64,000 nt of DNA from NCBI RefSeq assembly GCF_014851395.1, contig NW_024040040.1:25897000-25960999 (forward strand). Direction: 5' to 3'. The notes beneath the pieces were generated by a model that did no database searches, had not been told where the DNA came from, and saw nothing but the letters and a program-made list of their open reading frames with translations. A program made the translations under genes and the position numbers. Position 1 is the first letter of the stretch. Each line of letters opens with the position of its first letter. Source of the DNA: Micropterus salmoides. Its lineage: Eukaryota > Chordata > Actinopteri > Centrarchiformes > Centrarchidae. This document shows, piece by piece, positions 34,230 to 47,163 of the stretch.

Positions 34230-36627
34230 AATTATGACAGAATTGTTCTTTGTGGCAATTTTAATATTCATGTTGATGACCCCACCAATGTTAATGCAAC
34301 TGACTTTTTAAATATGGCCACTTCTTTTAACTTCAAACATGTCAAAGGGAAAACACATAACCGTGGTCATACACTGGACTTGGTTTTTACCCTGGGTGTC
34401 AGCATTTCCTCAGTGGAATTAGTGGACATGACCATATCTGACCACAGATGTATTGTTTTTAGCTGCGATTCATTTCGATTTACTCATGCCGTCTCACCAA
34501 GCTCCATGTGTTCTCGCATCTTTAATGAACAAAGTTTTTCAAAGTGTTTTTGCGCATTCTTTCAGAGCCAAAGCCAACACCTGTCTGATTCCAACACCAA
34601 CAATCTGGTCGATCACTTCAATCATATCTGCTTGTCGACTAAATATTACTGCTCCTCTAAAGGTTAGGCCTACGTCTAAAGCTAGTAAGTAACCCTGGAT
34701 AAATGACAGCATTTGCAGCCTAAAAAGGGAATGCAGGAAAGCAGAGCGCAGATGGAAGAAATCCATTCTCCAAGTCCATTACCTCAGTCTGAAGGATTTA
34801 GTAATTTACTACAATAACATGGTTAAGGATGCGAGAACACACTATTTTTCTGAACTCATTACTACACATAAACACAATCCCAGGTTTCTGTTTAAGACTG
34901 TGGATCAGCTGGTAAACCCAACCCCTCCTTGTGCCTCAGCTGGAAGTAATGATGACTGTGAATTGTTTTTATCTTATTTTGCCAATAAGGTGGTGTCAAT
35001 CAGAGCCTCTATTACCCCCGCGGCCTGTTACTCAGAGGTCCGTCACCAGCAACAAGAGAGTTTTAACCAGTTTTATCCCATCGACTTGTCTGAGCTTTTA
35101 AAAACATTATCACAAATGAGAGTGTCCTCCAGCCCACTTGATGTAATACCTACAAAGTTTTTACTGAAAGTAATGGATTCTGTTGGACCCCATTTGATCT
35201 CTGTTTTTAACAGCTCCCTATCTACTGGTTGTGTCCCTGATTATTTTAAAACGGCTTGCGTGAACCCGCTTTTAAAGAAAACTGGTTTAGATCCCTCCCT
35301 CCCACAAAATTTTAGAGCAATTTCAAAACTGCCTTTTATTGCAAAGATTCTGGAAAGAATTGTGTCCAAACAGCTGCTTGCTGTACTGGAAAATAACAAG
35401 TTATTTGAAAAGTTTCAGTCTGGTTTCAGGAAGTACCACAGCACTGAGACTGCCCTGCTTAAAGTCACCAATGACCTTTTAATGTCTGCTGATGAAGGTA
35501 TGTGCTCAGTCCTGGACCTTAGTGCTGCTTTTGACACCATTGATCACAACATCATGTTAGACAGACTGAGGCACTGGGTGGGGATCTCTGGTACGGCCCT
35601 AGAATCGTTTTCATCCTACCTGTCAAATAGGAAGTTTTGCGTGTGTAAACAACTATGTCTCTTCGTTCCGTCCAGTTAAATATGGTGTGCCTCAGGGGTC
35701 GGTTTTAAGACCCATTTTGTTTGTAACTTGTTGTCTTGTATCTGCTTCCCCTTGGACATAATATCCATAAACAAGGTATTTCTTTTCATATTTATGCTGA
35801 TGACACAAAACTGTACTTGCCCGTCAGATCCACAGACCCTGGAATGCTGAGTTCACTTACCGACTGCCTTTGTGAAGTTAAAAAATGGATGTCAAATAAT
35901 TTCCTCCAGCTGAACTCAGACAAAACAGAAATCCTGGTTATCGGGTCCCAGCAGATGGCAAAACAAATACTGCCATCTGCTGGTTCCCTAGTAAATCACA
36001 TGAAGCCTGTTGCAAAGAACCTTGGTGTCTGGTTTGATAGTAATTTAAATTTCGAGCAGCACACCACAAAGCTTGTTCAATCATGTTTTTATCAACTTAG
36101 AAATATTGCAAAAATTCGATCTACGTTAACTTTTAAGGAAACCGAGACCATTTTACACGCCTTCATCTCATCACGCCAGGATTATTGCAACAGCCTTTTC
36201 ACTTGTTTATCTACTGATCGACTCCAGACTGTCCAGAACTCAGCTGCCAGGCTTTTAACCAGAACAAAGAAATATGACCACATTACTCCTATTTTAGCTT
36301 CATTACACTGGCTTCCAGTATGTTTTAGAATTGACTTTAAAATTTTATTGATCACTTTTAAAGCTCTTCATGGCCTCTCGCCTTGTTATATTTCTGACCT
36401 TTTAGTCCCATACACACCAGCACATACCTAGGAGATCCTTGGGCAGAGGTCTGTTGTCTGTTCCAGAGTCTCGACTGAAAACTAAAGGGGACAGAGCGTT
36501 TGCAGTCAGGGCCCCGAGGCTCTGGAACAGCCTGCCTGAGGAAATCAGGTCGGCTGAGTCAGTGAACTCTTTTAAGTCCCTTCTTAAAACATACTTTTAT
36601 AGGAGAGCCTTTCCCGATCTTATTTGA
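34230..36627 (+). pseudogene. LINE A ORF2: endonuclease end, reverse transcriptase, C-terminus
   Basis: 34235-34470 encodes the last part of an APE endonuclease (NFNIHVDDP in one frame, then THNRGHTLDLVFTLG and ISDHRCIVF); the first two thirds are absent. The RT follows in the frame 34819-35679 with LPQNFRAISKLPFIAKILER, FQSGFRKYHSTETALLKVTN and LDLSAAFDTIDH (first catalytic Asp). A frame change near 35640 leads to YGVPQGSVLRPILF. The next frame (35736-36431) holds the catalytic IYADDTKLYL box and LHWLPV. A last frame (36439-36627) gives the usual RAFAVRAPRLWNSLPEEIRS ending. GSVLRP replaces the usual GSVLGP. At least three frame breaks make it inactive. Confidence 0.9.
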
Positions 36628-36785
36628 CTTTATTTTATCCCTTTTATTTTATTCTATTTTACTTATTTTATATTTATCTTAAACATGTATTTTAGTCTTT
36701 TCAATGTTTTCTTGCTTTTATCTTGTATTGTTTTTGTATTATTGTCTTTTGGGTATTATTGTCTTTACACTTGTTAAAGCACTTT

Positions 36786-39268
36786 TCCCACAGAATCCCT
36801 CTTTATCTGACCACTGTCTGTCTGATAGTGCTGTAGCTAAATTTAAGGATGTGATTCCATCAGCTCTAAATTCATTATCAAGTCACAAAGTAACAGAGGA
36901 TGCTAATTTCAGTCCCTCCCAAATCGATCATCTTGTTGATAGTGCTGCAGGCTCGCTGCGAATGACACTCAACTCTGTTGCCCCTCTAAAAAAGCAAAAA
37001 ACAAAGACTGTTAGCTCCATGGTATAATACTGAAACTCGCAAATTAAATCAAATATCGCAGAAACTTGAGAGGAATTGGCATTTCACCAAACTGGAAAAT
37101 TCTCGTCTAATATGGCAAGATAGTTTTAAAACTTAAAGGAAGGCTCTCCGTAATGCCAGAGCAGTGTATTACTCGTCATTAATAGAGGAAAATAAGAACA
37201 ACCCCAGGTTTCTTTTCAGCACTGTAGCCAGGCTGACAGAGTCACAGCTCTATTGAGCCAAGTATTCCCATAGCTCTTAGTAGTAACGATTTCATAAGCT
37301 TCTTTAATGATAAAATTCTAACTATTAGAAACAAAATTCACTAAGACTTGCCCTCAACTGGCACCGACTTATCTCTAAACTCAGGAACCTTAGAAACAGC
37401 TGTAAAACCAGATATATGTTTAGACTGCTTTGCTTCCCTCAGTCTTTACCAACTAACTTCAATAATTTCTTCATCTAAACCATCAAACTGCCTCTTAGAC
37501 CCCATCCCGACTAGGCTGCTTAAAGACATTTTACCCTTAAGCTTATGCGTCAAATCGACGGCGTAGGTCATGGTGTAGGCTACGGGGCTACGCAGAGGCT
37601 ATGCCGTCGCCTTACGTGCACCTCCTCAAAAATGTAACTACACGTCGACTTGACACGGACCGTAAGCACTGTGATTGGTCTGCTGGGAAGCTTCGCAATG
37701 CCTCCAAGCCGACAGGAAGTGCCTGTGCTTTGAAGTAACTTTTACTAGCAGCCAAAGCGGCGGCTGTAACACGGTGGATCAATATATGTGACCGTCACAA
37801 CCACTGTGATCCATTTGGTCGATAACATTTGAAAAGGCTACACCAGCCGCACGTTTACAATTTTACCCACAATTAGCGGAGGGCTAAACCGGAAGTTAGC
37901 CCGCTCAGCCGACTAGCGTTTGGGGGTGTAATTGCTGATTTACGTGCTTTACGATGTTTTAGCCAACTATAGACCTATATCTAACATTCCATTTCTCTCT
38001 AAGATCCTTGAGAAAGCAGTCGCCAAACAGCTGTGTGACTTTCTTCTTAGCAATAGTTTATTTGAGGATTTTCAGTCAGGATTTAGAGTTGATCATAGCA
38101 CAGAGACAGCACTGGTGAAAATTACTAATGACCTCCTAATTGCATAAGACAAAGGACTTGTATTGGTTTTATTAGATCTTAGTGCTGCTTTTGATACCAT
38201 TGACCATCAGATCATATTACAAAGACTGAAACATTTCATTGGCATTAAAGGAACCGCTCTAAGCTGGTTTAAGTCTTATTTATCTGATCGATTTCAGTTT
38301 GTACATTATTACGTACATATTAACGATGAGTCATCCATGCACGCCAAAGTTAGTCATGGAGTTCCACAAGGATCTGTGCTCGGACCAATCCTCTTCACTT
38401 TATATATGCTTCCTTTAGTCAATATTATCAGGAAACATTCCATAAACTTTCATTGTTATGCAGATGATACTCAATTATATCTAACGATCAAGCCAGATGA
38501 AACTAATTAGTTAGCTAAACTTCAAATGTGTCTTCAGGATGTTAAAACCTGGATGACCTAACCTAACATTAAACTCAGATAAAACTGAAGTTATTGTTCT
38601 GGGGCCCAGGCATCTCCGTGACGCATTATCAAAGATATAGTTTCCCTTGATGGCATCACCCTGGCCTCCAGCACCAATGTGAGGAATCTTTGATCAGGAC
38701 ATGTCGTTTAAGTCTCACATTAAGCAAATTTCAAGGACCGTCTTTTTTCACCTACATAATATTGCAAAAATCAGGAACATCCTGTCTAAAAATTATGCCG
38801 AAAAACTAGTCCATGCATTTGTTTCTTCTAGGCCGGATTACTGCAATTCCTTATTATCAGGCTGCTAGAAAAAAGTCCATTAAGACTCTTCAGCTGATCC
38901 AGAATGCTGCAGCACGTGTTCTGACAGGAACCAGGAAAAGAGATCACATTTCTCCTGTCTTCTCTTCTCTGCACTGGCTTCCTGTAAAATCCAGAAAAGA
39001 ATTTAAAATCATTCTTTTCACCTACAAAGCTCTTAATGGTCAGGCACCATTGTATCTTAAAGAGCTCATAGTACCTTACTATCCCACCAGAGCACTGTGC
39101 TCCCAGAATGCAGGGTTACTTGTGGTTCCTAGAGTCTCCAAAAGTAGAATGGGAGCCAGAGCGTTCAGCTATCAAGCTCCTCTCCTGTGGAACCAGGTTC
39201 CAGTTTGGGTTCAGGAGGCAGACACCATCTCCACATTTAAGAGTAGGCTTAAGAGTTTTCCTCTTTGA
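36786..39268 (+). pseudogene. LINE C ORF2, broken reverse transcriptase
   Basis: The segments in order are SLSDHCLSDSAVAKFKDVIP (36806 on), ENKNNPRFLFSTVARLTES (near 37190), DPIPTRLLKDILPL (37500-37540), then after the insertion ANYRPISNIPFLSKILEKAV (37960 on) and FQSGFRVDHSTETALVKITN. They continue with LLDLSAAFDTIDHQIIL (first Asp, ~38170), GVPQGSVLGPILF (~38360), CYADDTQLYL (~38456) and LHWLPVKSRKEFKIILFTYK with SYQAPLLWNQVPVWVQEADT near the end. Many stops and frame changes are present. Each RT catalytic block can still be read. It would have copied the LINE RNA at a nicked chromosomal target. Confidence 0.88.
37543..37958. mobile_element. ~415 bp insertion in LINE C, possible MITE
   Basis: It separates two adjacent RT segments of LINE C (…RLLKDILPL and ANYRPIS…), with loss of roughly 40 codons of the LINE. 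It has GC-rich text with palindromic CGACGGCGTAGG/CTACGGGGCTACG motifs. I could not find clean TIRs or a target duplication, so the element type is open. Confidence 0.5.
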
Positions 39269-39720
39269 TAAAGCTTATAGTCAGGTGAATCCTGAACCAT
39301 CCCTTAGTTATGCTGCTGTAGGCCTAGACTACTGGGGGATTTCCCATGATGCATTGAGCTCCTCTCTCCTCTTCTTTCTCTCCCTCTGTATGCAACCTCA
39401 TCCGATTAATGCATGTTACTAACTTGACTTCTTCCCTTTCCCGTAGTCTTGTGCTTTCTCATCCATCTCCTCTCTCCTCCTATCACTTCCTGCAGGTGTT
39501 TCTGGCTCTGGAGCTGTGGAGTCTGGATCTGTGGTTGCGAGTCACCTGCTGCCCACATGTTCCTGCTCGACACCCTCTGCTACAATTATTGTTACTAGTC
39601 CTATTGTTGTTATTATTATAATCATTATGATTATTATCATTAACACTACTATAAATATCTGTACCATTTTTCATTCAGTCTATAGCAACATCACCGTTAC
39701 TGTCTGTACCTTTGTGTGTA

Positions 39721-40774
39721 CACTCACCTAAAGGATTATTAGGAACACATACTAATACTGTGTTTGACCCAATTTCACCTTCAGAACTGCCTTAATTCTA
39801 CGTGGCATTGATTCAACAAGGTGCTGAAAGCATTCTTTAGAAATGTTGGCCCATATTGATAGGATAGCATCTTGCAGTTGATGGAGATTTGTGGGATGCA
39901 CATCCAGGGCACGAAGCTCCCGTTCCACCTCATCCCAAAGATGCTCTATTGGGTTGAGATCTGGTGACTGTGGGGGCCATTTTAGTACAGTGAACTCATT
40001 GTCATGTTCAAGAAACCAATTTGAAATGATTCGAGCTTTGTTACATGGTGCATTATCCTGCTGGAAGTAGCCATCAGAGGATGGGTACATGGTGGCCATA
40101 AAGGGATGGACATGGTCAGAAACAATGCTCAGGTAGGCCGTGGCATTTAAACGATGTCCAATTGGCACTAAGGGGCCTAAAGTGTGCCAAGAAAACATCC
40201 CCCACACCATTACACCACCACCAGCAGCCTGCACAGTGGTAACAAGGCATGATAGATCCATGTTCTCATTCTGTTTACGCCAAATTCTGACTCTACCATC
40301 TGAATGTCTCAACAGAAATCGAGACTCATCGAGCCCATCAGCCTCAAGGTTGTGCGTGTTGTGGCTTCACAAATGCTTTGCTGCATACCTCGGTTGTAAC
40401 GAGTGGTTATTTCAGTCAAAGTTTCTCTTCTATCAGCTTGAATCAGTCAGCCCATTCTCCTCTGACCTCTAGAATCAACAAGGCATTTTCGCCCACAGGA
40501 CTGCCGCATACTGGATGTTTTTCCCTTTTCACACCATTCTTTGTAAACCCTAGAAATGGTTGTGCGTGAAAATCTCAGTAACTGAGCAGATTGCTCAAAA
40601 TTGCTTAAATCACCTTTCTTTCCCATTCTGACATTCAGTTTGGAGTTCAGGAGATTGTCTTGACCAGTAGCACACCCCTAAATGCATTGAAGCAACTGCC
40701 ATGTGATTGGTTGATTAGATAATTGCATTAATGAGAAATTGAACAGGTGTTCCTAATAATCCTTTAGGTGAGTG
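39721..40774 (-). mobile_element. Tc1-like transposon in LINE C 3' UTR
   Basis: The inverted repeats are 28 bp and nearly perfect: CACTCACCTAAAGGATTATT at the left, the inverse at the right (40747-40774), flanked by TA on both sides (39719-39720; 40775-40776). The 1054 bp length is shorter than typical because the transposase has an internal deletion. The LINE 3' UTR text continues cleanly on both sides. Confidence 0.92.
39752..40626 (-). pseudogene. Tc1-like transposase, DD34E type, broken
   Basis: The ATG at 40626 starts MGKKGDLSNFEQSAQLLRFS, the first helix-turn-helix of the paired-type DNA-binding domain, followed by TTISRVYKEWCEKGK. An in-frame TGA follows after RRMG, and then a jump to the catalytic half near 40312 where part of the second binding domain and the first catalytic Asp region are lost. 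From there the frame is open to 39752, with GGGVMVWGMFSW, YFQQDNAPC (second Asp) and WPPQSPDLNPIEHLWDEVER (third residue, Glu, in DD34E spacing). It would bind the TIRs and cut and paste at TA. This copy cannot make a full enzyme. Confidence 0.9.
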
Positions 40775-40981
40775 TATATTGTGTAGGCTGCCTCCCTCCC
40801 CTCTCCCTCTCTCCTTCACCCCCAACTGGTCCAGGCAGATGGCCTGGAAGTTTTTCCTTGCCTCTGTCGCCTAGTGCTTGCTCTTGGTGGGAACTGTTGG
40901 GTTTCTGTAAATATCATCACAGAGTACGGTCTAGAGCTGCTCTTTTATGAAAAGCGCTCTGATTTGGCGCTATTTAAATAA

Positions 40982-41009
40982 AATTGAATAAAATTGAATT
41001 GAATTGAAT
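40982..41009 (+). repeat. (AATTG)n at LINE C 3' end
   Basis: Short pentamer repeats, the usual 3' terminus of this LINE type. Confidence 0.85.
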
Positions 41010-41037
41010 GCCACATCAGAACTGTGGTGCAACACTG

Positions 41038-41210
41038 AGTGTTGTGAATGGAACGTCTCTGACCGTCCCTCCTCCAAGTAAGACTAACCTGTATACCTTC
41101 ATTTATCAGTGTTGGCTGAATTATATTTCTTGGGGTGAAATTCCCCAGGTGGTGTCGGATAGTTGTATTCTGCTGGTGATTCCTCTTTTAGCGTCACCAC
41201 CCCATGCCAC
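41038..41210 (+). repeat. dispersed repeat, partner of 27123-27295
   Basis: It matches the reverse complement of 27123-27295 over ~165 bp with moderate divergence and lies directly after the 3' end of LINE C. Confidence 0.75.
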
Positions 41211-41739
41211 ACATGACAAAAGGTACAAACACGGCTGAGAAGTCACTTTCACTGGCTGAAATTAACTGGTGACAGCTAGCAGACCGCAGACAGACAGCAA
41301 GAGCATGAGGGGATTGTGGGCGTGGCCATGCGGTTGATCCAAACCCATGATGACAAATCTTTTCGACTTGCAAAAGTATTTCACTTGCAAACCTTATTAA
41401 CTTTCAAAACTTTCTGACTCGCAAGGAAAACTTTTTGACTTGCAATCAAGGAGGACAGATTAGCAATCAAAACTTTCTGACAGAAAAAAGGCCTGTTTGT
41501 TTTTAATTACAAACTTTTTGATAGCATTGAGAGAAATATGCTGTCAAAACAGTTTTTTTTTGCTTGCATTAAAAAGACACAAAAATACCTTCATATGTTC
41601 AACATCATGACCACTACGGAAAACAGGGTTTGTAAACAGTAGAAAGGAGCATGGAGGCCAGTAAAGAATAGGTACAACAACAAAAAAAATTTACAACAAA
41701 TGTGTTTATAAGACAGACCGTATATTTACCCTCCAGACT

Positions 41740-43205
41740 TTAATTGATTAAGAAGTAAACATAAAGAAAACAATGGTATATGCCTGTTTCATTGACTTCA
41801 AAAAAGCCTTTAATTCCATCTGGGACGAGGGCCTTTTCTGTAGGCTACTTAAAATTGGCATTGGGGGAAAAACATGATTTGATTAAGAACATGTATACAA
41901 AAAGTGAATGTGCTATAAAGATTGGAAACAGCTTCCTTCTCCCAGGGCCGGGGAGCGAGGCAGGGGTGCAATCTCAGCCCAGTTCTCTTCAATCTATATA
42001 TCAGTGAATTAGCAAACTAATTACAGCGTTCCACAGCACCTGGCCTCAACCTGAACGATACATTGATCAGAGGTCTGCTGTATGCAGATGACTTATATTG
42101 CTTTCACCTTCAAAATAAGGTTTGCAGCAGAACCTTAATCTCCTGCAGAGATTTTGTCAGACCTGGGCCCTGACTGTAAACACAGCAAAGACTAAGACCA
42201 TGATCTTTCAGAAACAATCCAGAAATCAGGTTAACACACAATTTCTAGTTAGACAACACTAAATTACAACATACAAAAAACTACACTTACCTTGACCTCA
42301 ACATTACATTCACAGGGAACTTCAACATGGCTGTGAAAGATCTGAGGGACAAAGCAGGGAGAGCTTTCTATGCAATAAAAAGAAACATTAAAATCTATAT
42401 TCCAATTGAAATCAGGATAAACATTTTCCAATTCGTACTAGAACCTATTATTCTATATGGAAGGGAAATTTGGGGACCAAAACTAAATAATGAAACTGAC
42501 AAATGGGAAAAAACAATCATAGAATCTTTCTACACTGAGTTCTATAAGAGCATCCTGCAGGTGCAGAGAATACTCTCTGCAGAGCAAAGCTTGGCCAATA
42601 TCCCCTCTTACTAAAAATACAGAAAAGATCAATTACATTTTACAATCACTTAAAATCAGTTAACCCCAAGACATACCATCACAAAGCCCTAACATATCAG
42701 GAGCAGAAACCAGAGAAGAGTCCCCTCAGCCAGCTGGTCCTGAGGCTCTCTGCAGTAACAAGTCTCCAACAGCCTCAGGACAGCAACACCAACTCAAGCA
42801 GACCAAACCGAATTATCAACAAGCAAAAAGTAAAATCTATTGAATACTGGAAAGAAATGACCAAAACACCATTACACTGTTATCTGACCCTACAAAGAGA
42901 ATTCACACTGGCAAATTACCTGAGCACAATAAAATGTCCTAAACTAAGAAAAATGTTGACAACATACAGACTGAGTGAACACAGCCTGGCCATAGAAAAG
43001 GGTCACCAACAGGGTCAATCAACCTTAAGAGAAAAACACTTCCCAAACATTTCCCAAAGATATCCCAAATTCAGATTTATATCAGACACACACAAACTAC
43101 CCTAGTTACTAGGAGAAATGCCAGAATGCCAAATCATTGCAGCAAAATATGTCTCTCATGCCATGTACTGAGGACAACCAGTGGAAACTCAGACCAAACT
43201 GTTAA
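41740..43205 (+). pseudogene. LINE D: reverse transcriptase fragment
   Basis: The frame near 41780 reads YACFIDFKKAFNSIWDEGLF (first catalytic Asp block). It is followed by GVRQGCNLSPVLFNLYISEL in another frame (near 41960), LLYADDL (near 42080, catalytic pair), and AVKDLRDKAGRAFYAIKRNI (42330 on) with EPIILYGREIWGP. A C-terminal part follows near 42860-43100: HCYLTLQREFTLANYLSTIK, LSEHSLAIEKG and a later PYLLGEMPE-like end. The stretch that usually holds a Cys/His motif (after IEKG) seems deleted. Frames break several times. It is a non-LTR RT distinct from A, B and C. The clade is unsettled; it looks more like the I/Nimb-type proteins than L2. Confidence 0.75.
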
Positions 43206-43209
43206 ATAA

Positions 43210-46200
43210 ATTAAATAATTGTACTGTAAAATTTTCACATTATTATTATTTTCATTGTTAGTTATTTTAGTAATTGTCCCTTGGAAAAAGGAATACATGA
43301 ACCATAAATACCTCATGGGTTTATGTGTTTGTTTGTTTTTCACATTTCACATTCCTACTTCATTTGATTTTTCTTTGATAGTGATTTATTTTTGTTTATT
43401 GATATATTGTTGTTTCTTTACTGATCCTAAACATAAAATAACTATACTACTGACCTATGCCACACACATACCCCTAGACACTCATACGGTACATATACAT
43501 AGTCCATCTGTTAGACATATGTAAGAACACAACAACATTAGCATGGAAACCAGTGTTGAGAGCTGAATAAAACTCAAAGATCTGAGTTTTTCTATGTGTC
43601 ATGTCATATGTGTCAATGTTGAACACAGAATGTGAACATAAACAGGACCTTTCCATGTGCACGGCTTGATCTGAACCACTTCCTATAGTCCTGAATTAGC
43701 ATAAACCATTACATGATTACATCAAACTTAAATCATCCCCATCACTGAGGAAGCCCAAGATCAGCTCTTCCAGTGCTCTGCTGGTTGCCTTTAATGATAA
43801 TTTTCTTTCAATCCAATTAGCAGTGATTTAAGTAATTTACAGTCTACTGTACCATCTTCTCAACTATTATCAGAGCATTTAGAGCATGTTTTAGGGGCCT
43901 CAGACTTATTTGTAATAACCTCCAAGATTAAACCTTCAGATTAAAATCACCTCAGTTTTTGTGAGAGTGCACTTCTAAAAGTAACTAGCACAATATTAAC
44001 TTATGCAAGATAGCCATGCTTAAATGTAGGATATAAAACACTACATGATGCTTGGACCACACTGAATCATCAACTTGTGCTTTAAGAACACAGAGAACCA
44101 CAAATCGGGACAGAATAACAAATATAGTGCAGACAAGCTGGGTGAAAGATGTACTTGTCTGGAATGCCTGAATCTAAATGAAAAAGTTATTGACACATCA
44201 TGCTGACATTCAATTTCAGAGGTTTTGCTACGACAGAATATGCATGCTGGGAAGGCTGAATGGAACGTAGCCAGAGAGCGGCTGTGTTCATAAATGTCAA
44301 ATCACAAATGGTCCAAAGAATGCCAGCATTTAAAGCTAGACATTACTTGACATGACTTTTCACAGTGTCAAAAGCTGTGAAAATAGTACAAATATCACCG
44401 TAAGCTGCAATGATCAGGGTCCAAGAAGATTGCGAAGAATGATACATTTGACATTTTAAGAGCAGAAGACCAGATGCAGATGATGTAAGAGATAAAAATT
44501 ATAAAATAATTTTGACTCAAAGCCAAGCCACTTTCAAGACATTTTAACAGGGTCCAAGTACAGCAGCCAATCTTTGACTTACTTTAGCCTCAATGAGCAA
44601 CTGAAAAACACCACACCACAACTCACTGACTGAGCCACTGGTGAGAGCTGGATTCCACACACATTCTCACAAGTTATGGCAGTGAGATCACATGTGCCAA
44701 CTGGATATTTTTGTCAGTTTAAACTTAGAAAGCTTGCAACAGTCAAAATGTTGGTGATAAACTTCTGAAAAAACACACGTCATTCTCTAACCTGGGTTCA
44801 GGTTATTGTCAAATATTTGGTAACATTTTATCCAACACTGAGCACAAAAGAAAATGCTGTGCATACTGTAAAAATGACAGCAAGATATTGAATATCTCTG
44901 TAACCTGATTTCTGCCATCTAGAGAATGTAGAATGTTGTTGTAATAAGCCAAGCCCACTCTTGTCAATCATTACCTATTTTTATGAATCAACTCTGTAGT
45001 GACCCTAGATTGTGAAACCAAATATTGCACGAATCCCTGCATCCCTGAAGTGTCACTTTATGCACATGAGTAGTGGGTTGAATGACGTTGGTGACGCTTG
45101 GTCTTAGTTTTTGCGGCATGAACAGTTTTAGCTGAGAAAAAGAAGAATGAGTCTCCAGCAGCTTTGCTGTGTGGACTCCTACAGATGCACCAAATTATCC
45201 AGAGCAATAGTGGAAAACAAATTATGACTATTTGTAGTGACACCATATGGCATGTTTGAAATTTAATACATGACTATTTTAGTGACACATTTTCTATGTT
45301 AGCAATTTTTATATTCTTAAATATTATATATCCAGAATTTCTCAAAGGATAAAGTTGGTGGATTTTGGTTTTGAGTGGATACATAACACTGATCAAATGG
45401 AAACAAAATACGCATTTGAACAGGTAGCATTTTATTGGTCATTGCAAAATTTGAAAAAAAATCATTGTTTCTAGTTTTTAAAGACCAAAAATGTTAGAAA
45501 AAGAAAATACTATATATGGGAGCATTTACATCTTCATTTTAAAAAAACAATAACAATGTCCATGAATGTTGTAAAAAAAAAAAAAAAAAGAGACAGAAAA
45601 ATAAATGTATAAATAATCAATGGTACATTTACCCTGGTACCCTAACAAAACAAAAGGGAAACTCTGGGTCTGTCTGTCTATTTGTCTGTGTTAGATGGAG
45701 GAGTTCTAAATTGTCTATGTTGCCAAAGGCTTCTGGAGTTTTGTTTGCCTTTTCTTGGGCGACTTGGCTGGATAGAGATAACTGTTCTCACTGCTGTATG
45801 TCACAGAAAATGGTTCTTGGTCCAAAAAGTGTTCTTCAGGGTCTGTGTTTGTCTAGTCCAGGCTTAATTTCAAACCGGACAAGAACCAGATTAGGTTAAG
45901 AGTTTGGTTGTCAAAAACAAGGCAAAAGCAAGTGGCAGGCAACGGAGTGCAGTTGATGAGTTTTGAACTAGAGTCTGGGATTGTGGCTAGTGTTTCAGGA
46001 ATAATCATGGGTTTAATCATGGTGAGTGAGCTCGTTGGCAAATCCGTGAGTGCATGAACTGCTGTCCTCAGGAAGAGTAGGTGTTACAACCGGCAGGCTA
46101 AAACAGGTAACAAATATTTTGATTATGAGCAAACTATTGGCTTAGATGCGAGCTACTAGACATACTCAATGATCCTGGACTGGATCTCTGGCCTTAAGTA

Positions 46201-47160
46201 GCAGGTTTGAGCAGTGATTAGCAACAGCACACAAAACCTCCCAAAATATGTTTTATTTCAGTATTTTTATTTCCACGTTTCCTTATCTGTGTTACATTAA
46301 ATTTACACACAAGAAATATTATAGAATATTTCTTTAGATAAAAACACATTGGGATTTTTTTTAATGATTACATCAACCACTAGAATCCAATTTTACAAAT
46401 AGTATAATACTAATAATATTAGGATTATTATAAAGTAGCTTACCCTTTATCTGTTGTTGTGAAAGCAGAATGAATAGACGGGCCTGTTACAAGTGAAATA
46501 ACTGATATGTAAGAAGGATTGCAGAAGAGAATAACTGTTTCCTCATGTTTTTATCACATGTTGAAAGTGGAAATGAAAAAATCACCTAAGATTTCTGTCA
46601 AGTCTTAGACATACTTATACATCTATTGAGCATTATGTGAAGGAATCACAAATTCAATATGTTGGAACCCGGGCAACTGAACTTGAAATACAGACAGCGG
46701 CTGATCTATTTGGCACGCCTTTATTTACCCACAATCGAAACAAGTGGCTGAAGTAGCCACCTACCAACATGGTGTGAAATAACTAAGTAATAAATAACAA
46801 TTTACTTGAACAAACAGAATGAACGTCACCCCCAGGTTGTCACATCAAAAAAGTGAGAACTGTGATGGCATTTGCTGAAAATCAGGAAATGACTAATTTG
46901 ACAGTGTATCAACATGTCATGACACTTGAGAGAAAAAGAAAAGCCTGCCAAGAAAATTAACAATTTGAACAAGACAAAGTACAAAGTGCACTGAAGTGCT
47001 ACAGAGAAGATTAAGTGTTAGGAGAAAATGTTAAAAGCAAAAGAGTGTTGCAATATTCCAATGATGAATTGCAGCTTAAAGAACTGTGTAAAGAAAGAGT
47101 TGCTATAGATGAGTATTACTGTATAGAGAAAAAGTTCACCAGCAAAGACAAGTATGCCAC
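43210..47160. other. non-coding; old repeats, no gene
   Basis: No supported gene. About 44460-45150 contains parts of a repeat also seen at 48571-48850 and 53283-53530 (see there). An A17 run is at 45573-45589. Confidence 0.4.
44460..45150 (+). repeat. dispersed repeat, split copy
   Basis: GAGCAGAAGACCAGATGCAG and ATGATGTAAGAGATAAAA match 53285-53325. Later text (CCTGAAGTGTCACTTTATGC, GAGTAGTGGGTTGAATGACG) corresponds loosely to 53410-53455. The copies are spread and diverged. Confidence 0.5.
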
Positions 47161-47163
47161 AGA

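Larger units (their letters stand above)
28424..36790 (+). mobile_element. LINE A, split non-LTR retrotransposon
   Basis: The order is 5' leader (from about 28424), ORF1 (28714-29206, resumed at 33682-34050), a shortened ORF2 (34230-36627) and an AT-rich 3' UTR. A 4471 bp DNA element (29209-33679) interrupts ORF1. The proteins match the fish LINE type with an SGNH-hydrolase ORF1 and an APE plus RT ORF2. Much of the endonuclease has been lost between ORF1 and 34230, and stops and frameshifts in ORF2 show the copy is dead. The 3' edge is taken where text of the second LINE begins, near 36786. Confidence 0.85.
36786..41009 (+). mobile_element. LINE C, second non-LTR retrotransposon
   Basis: It starts abruptly in ORF2 (5'-truncated, PSLSDHCLSD-like endonuclease end), runs through RT and C-terminus to about 39270, then a long 3' UTR ending in GGCGCTATTTAAATAAAATT and AATTG repeats (40984-41009). 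The 3' UTR is interrupted by a Tc1-like element (39721-40774). Text inside the coding part is interrupted at 37543-37958. Its protein is related to LINE A but belongs to a different subfamily. Confidence 0.85.
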
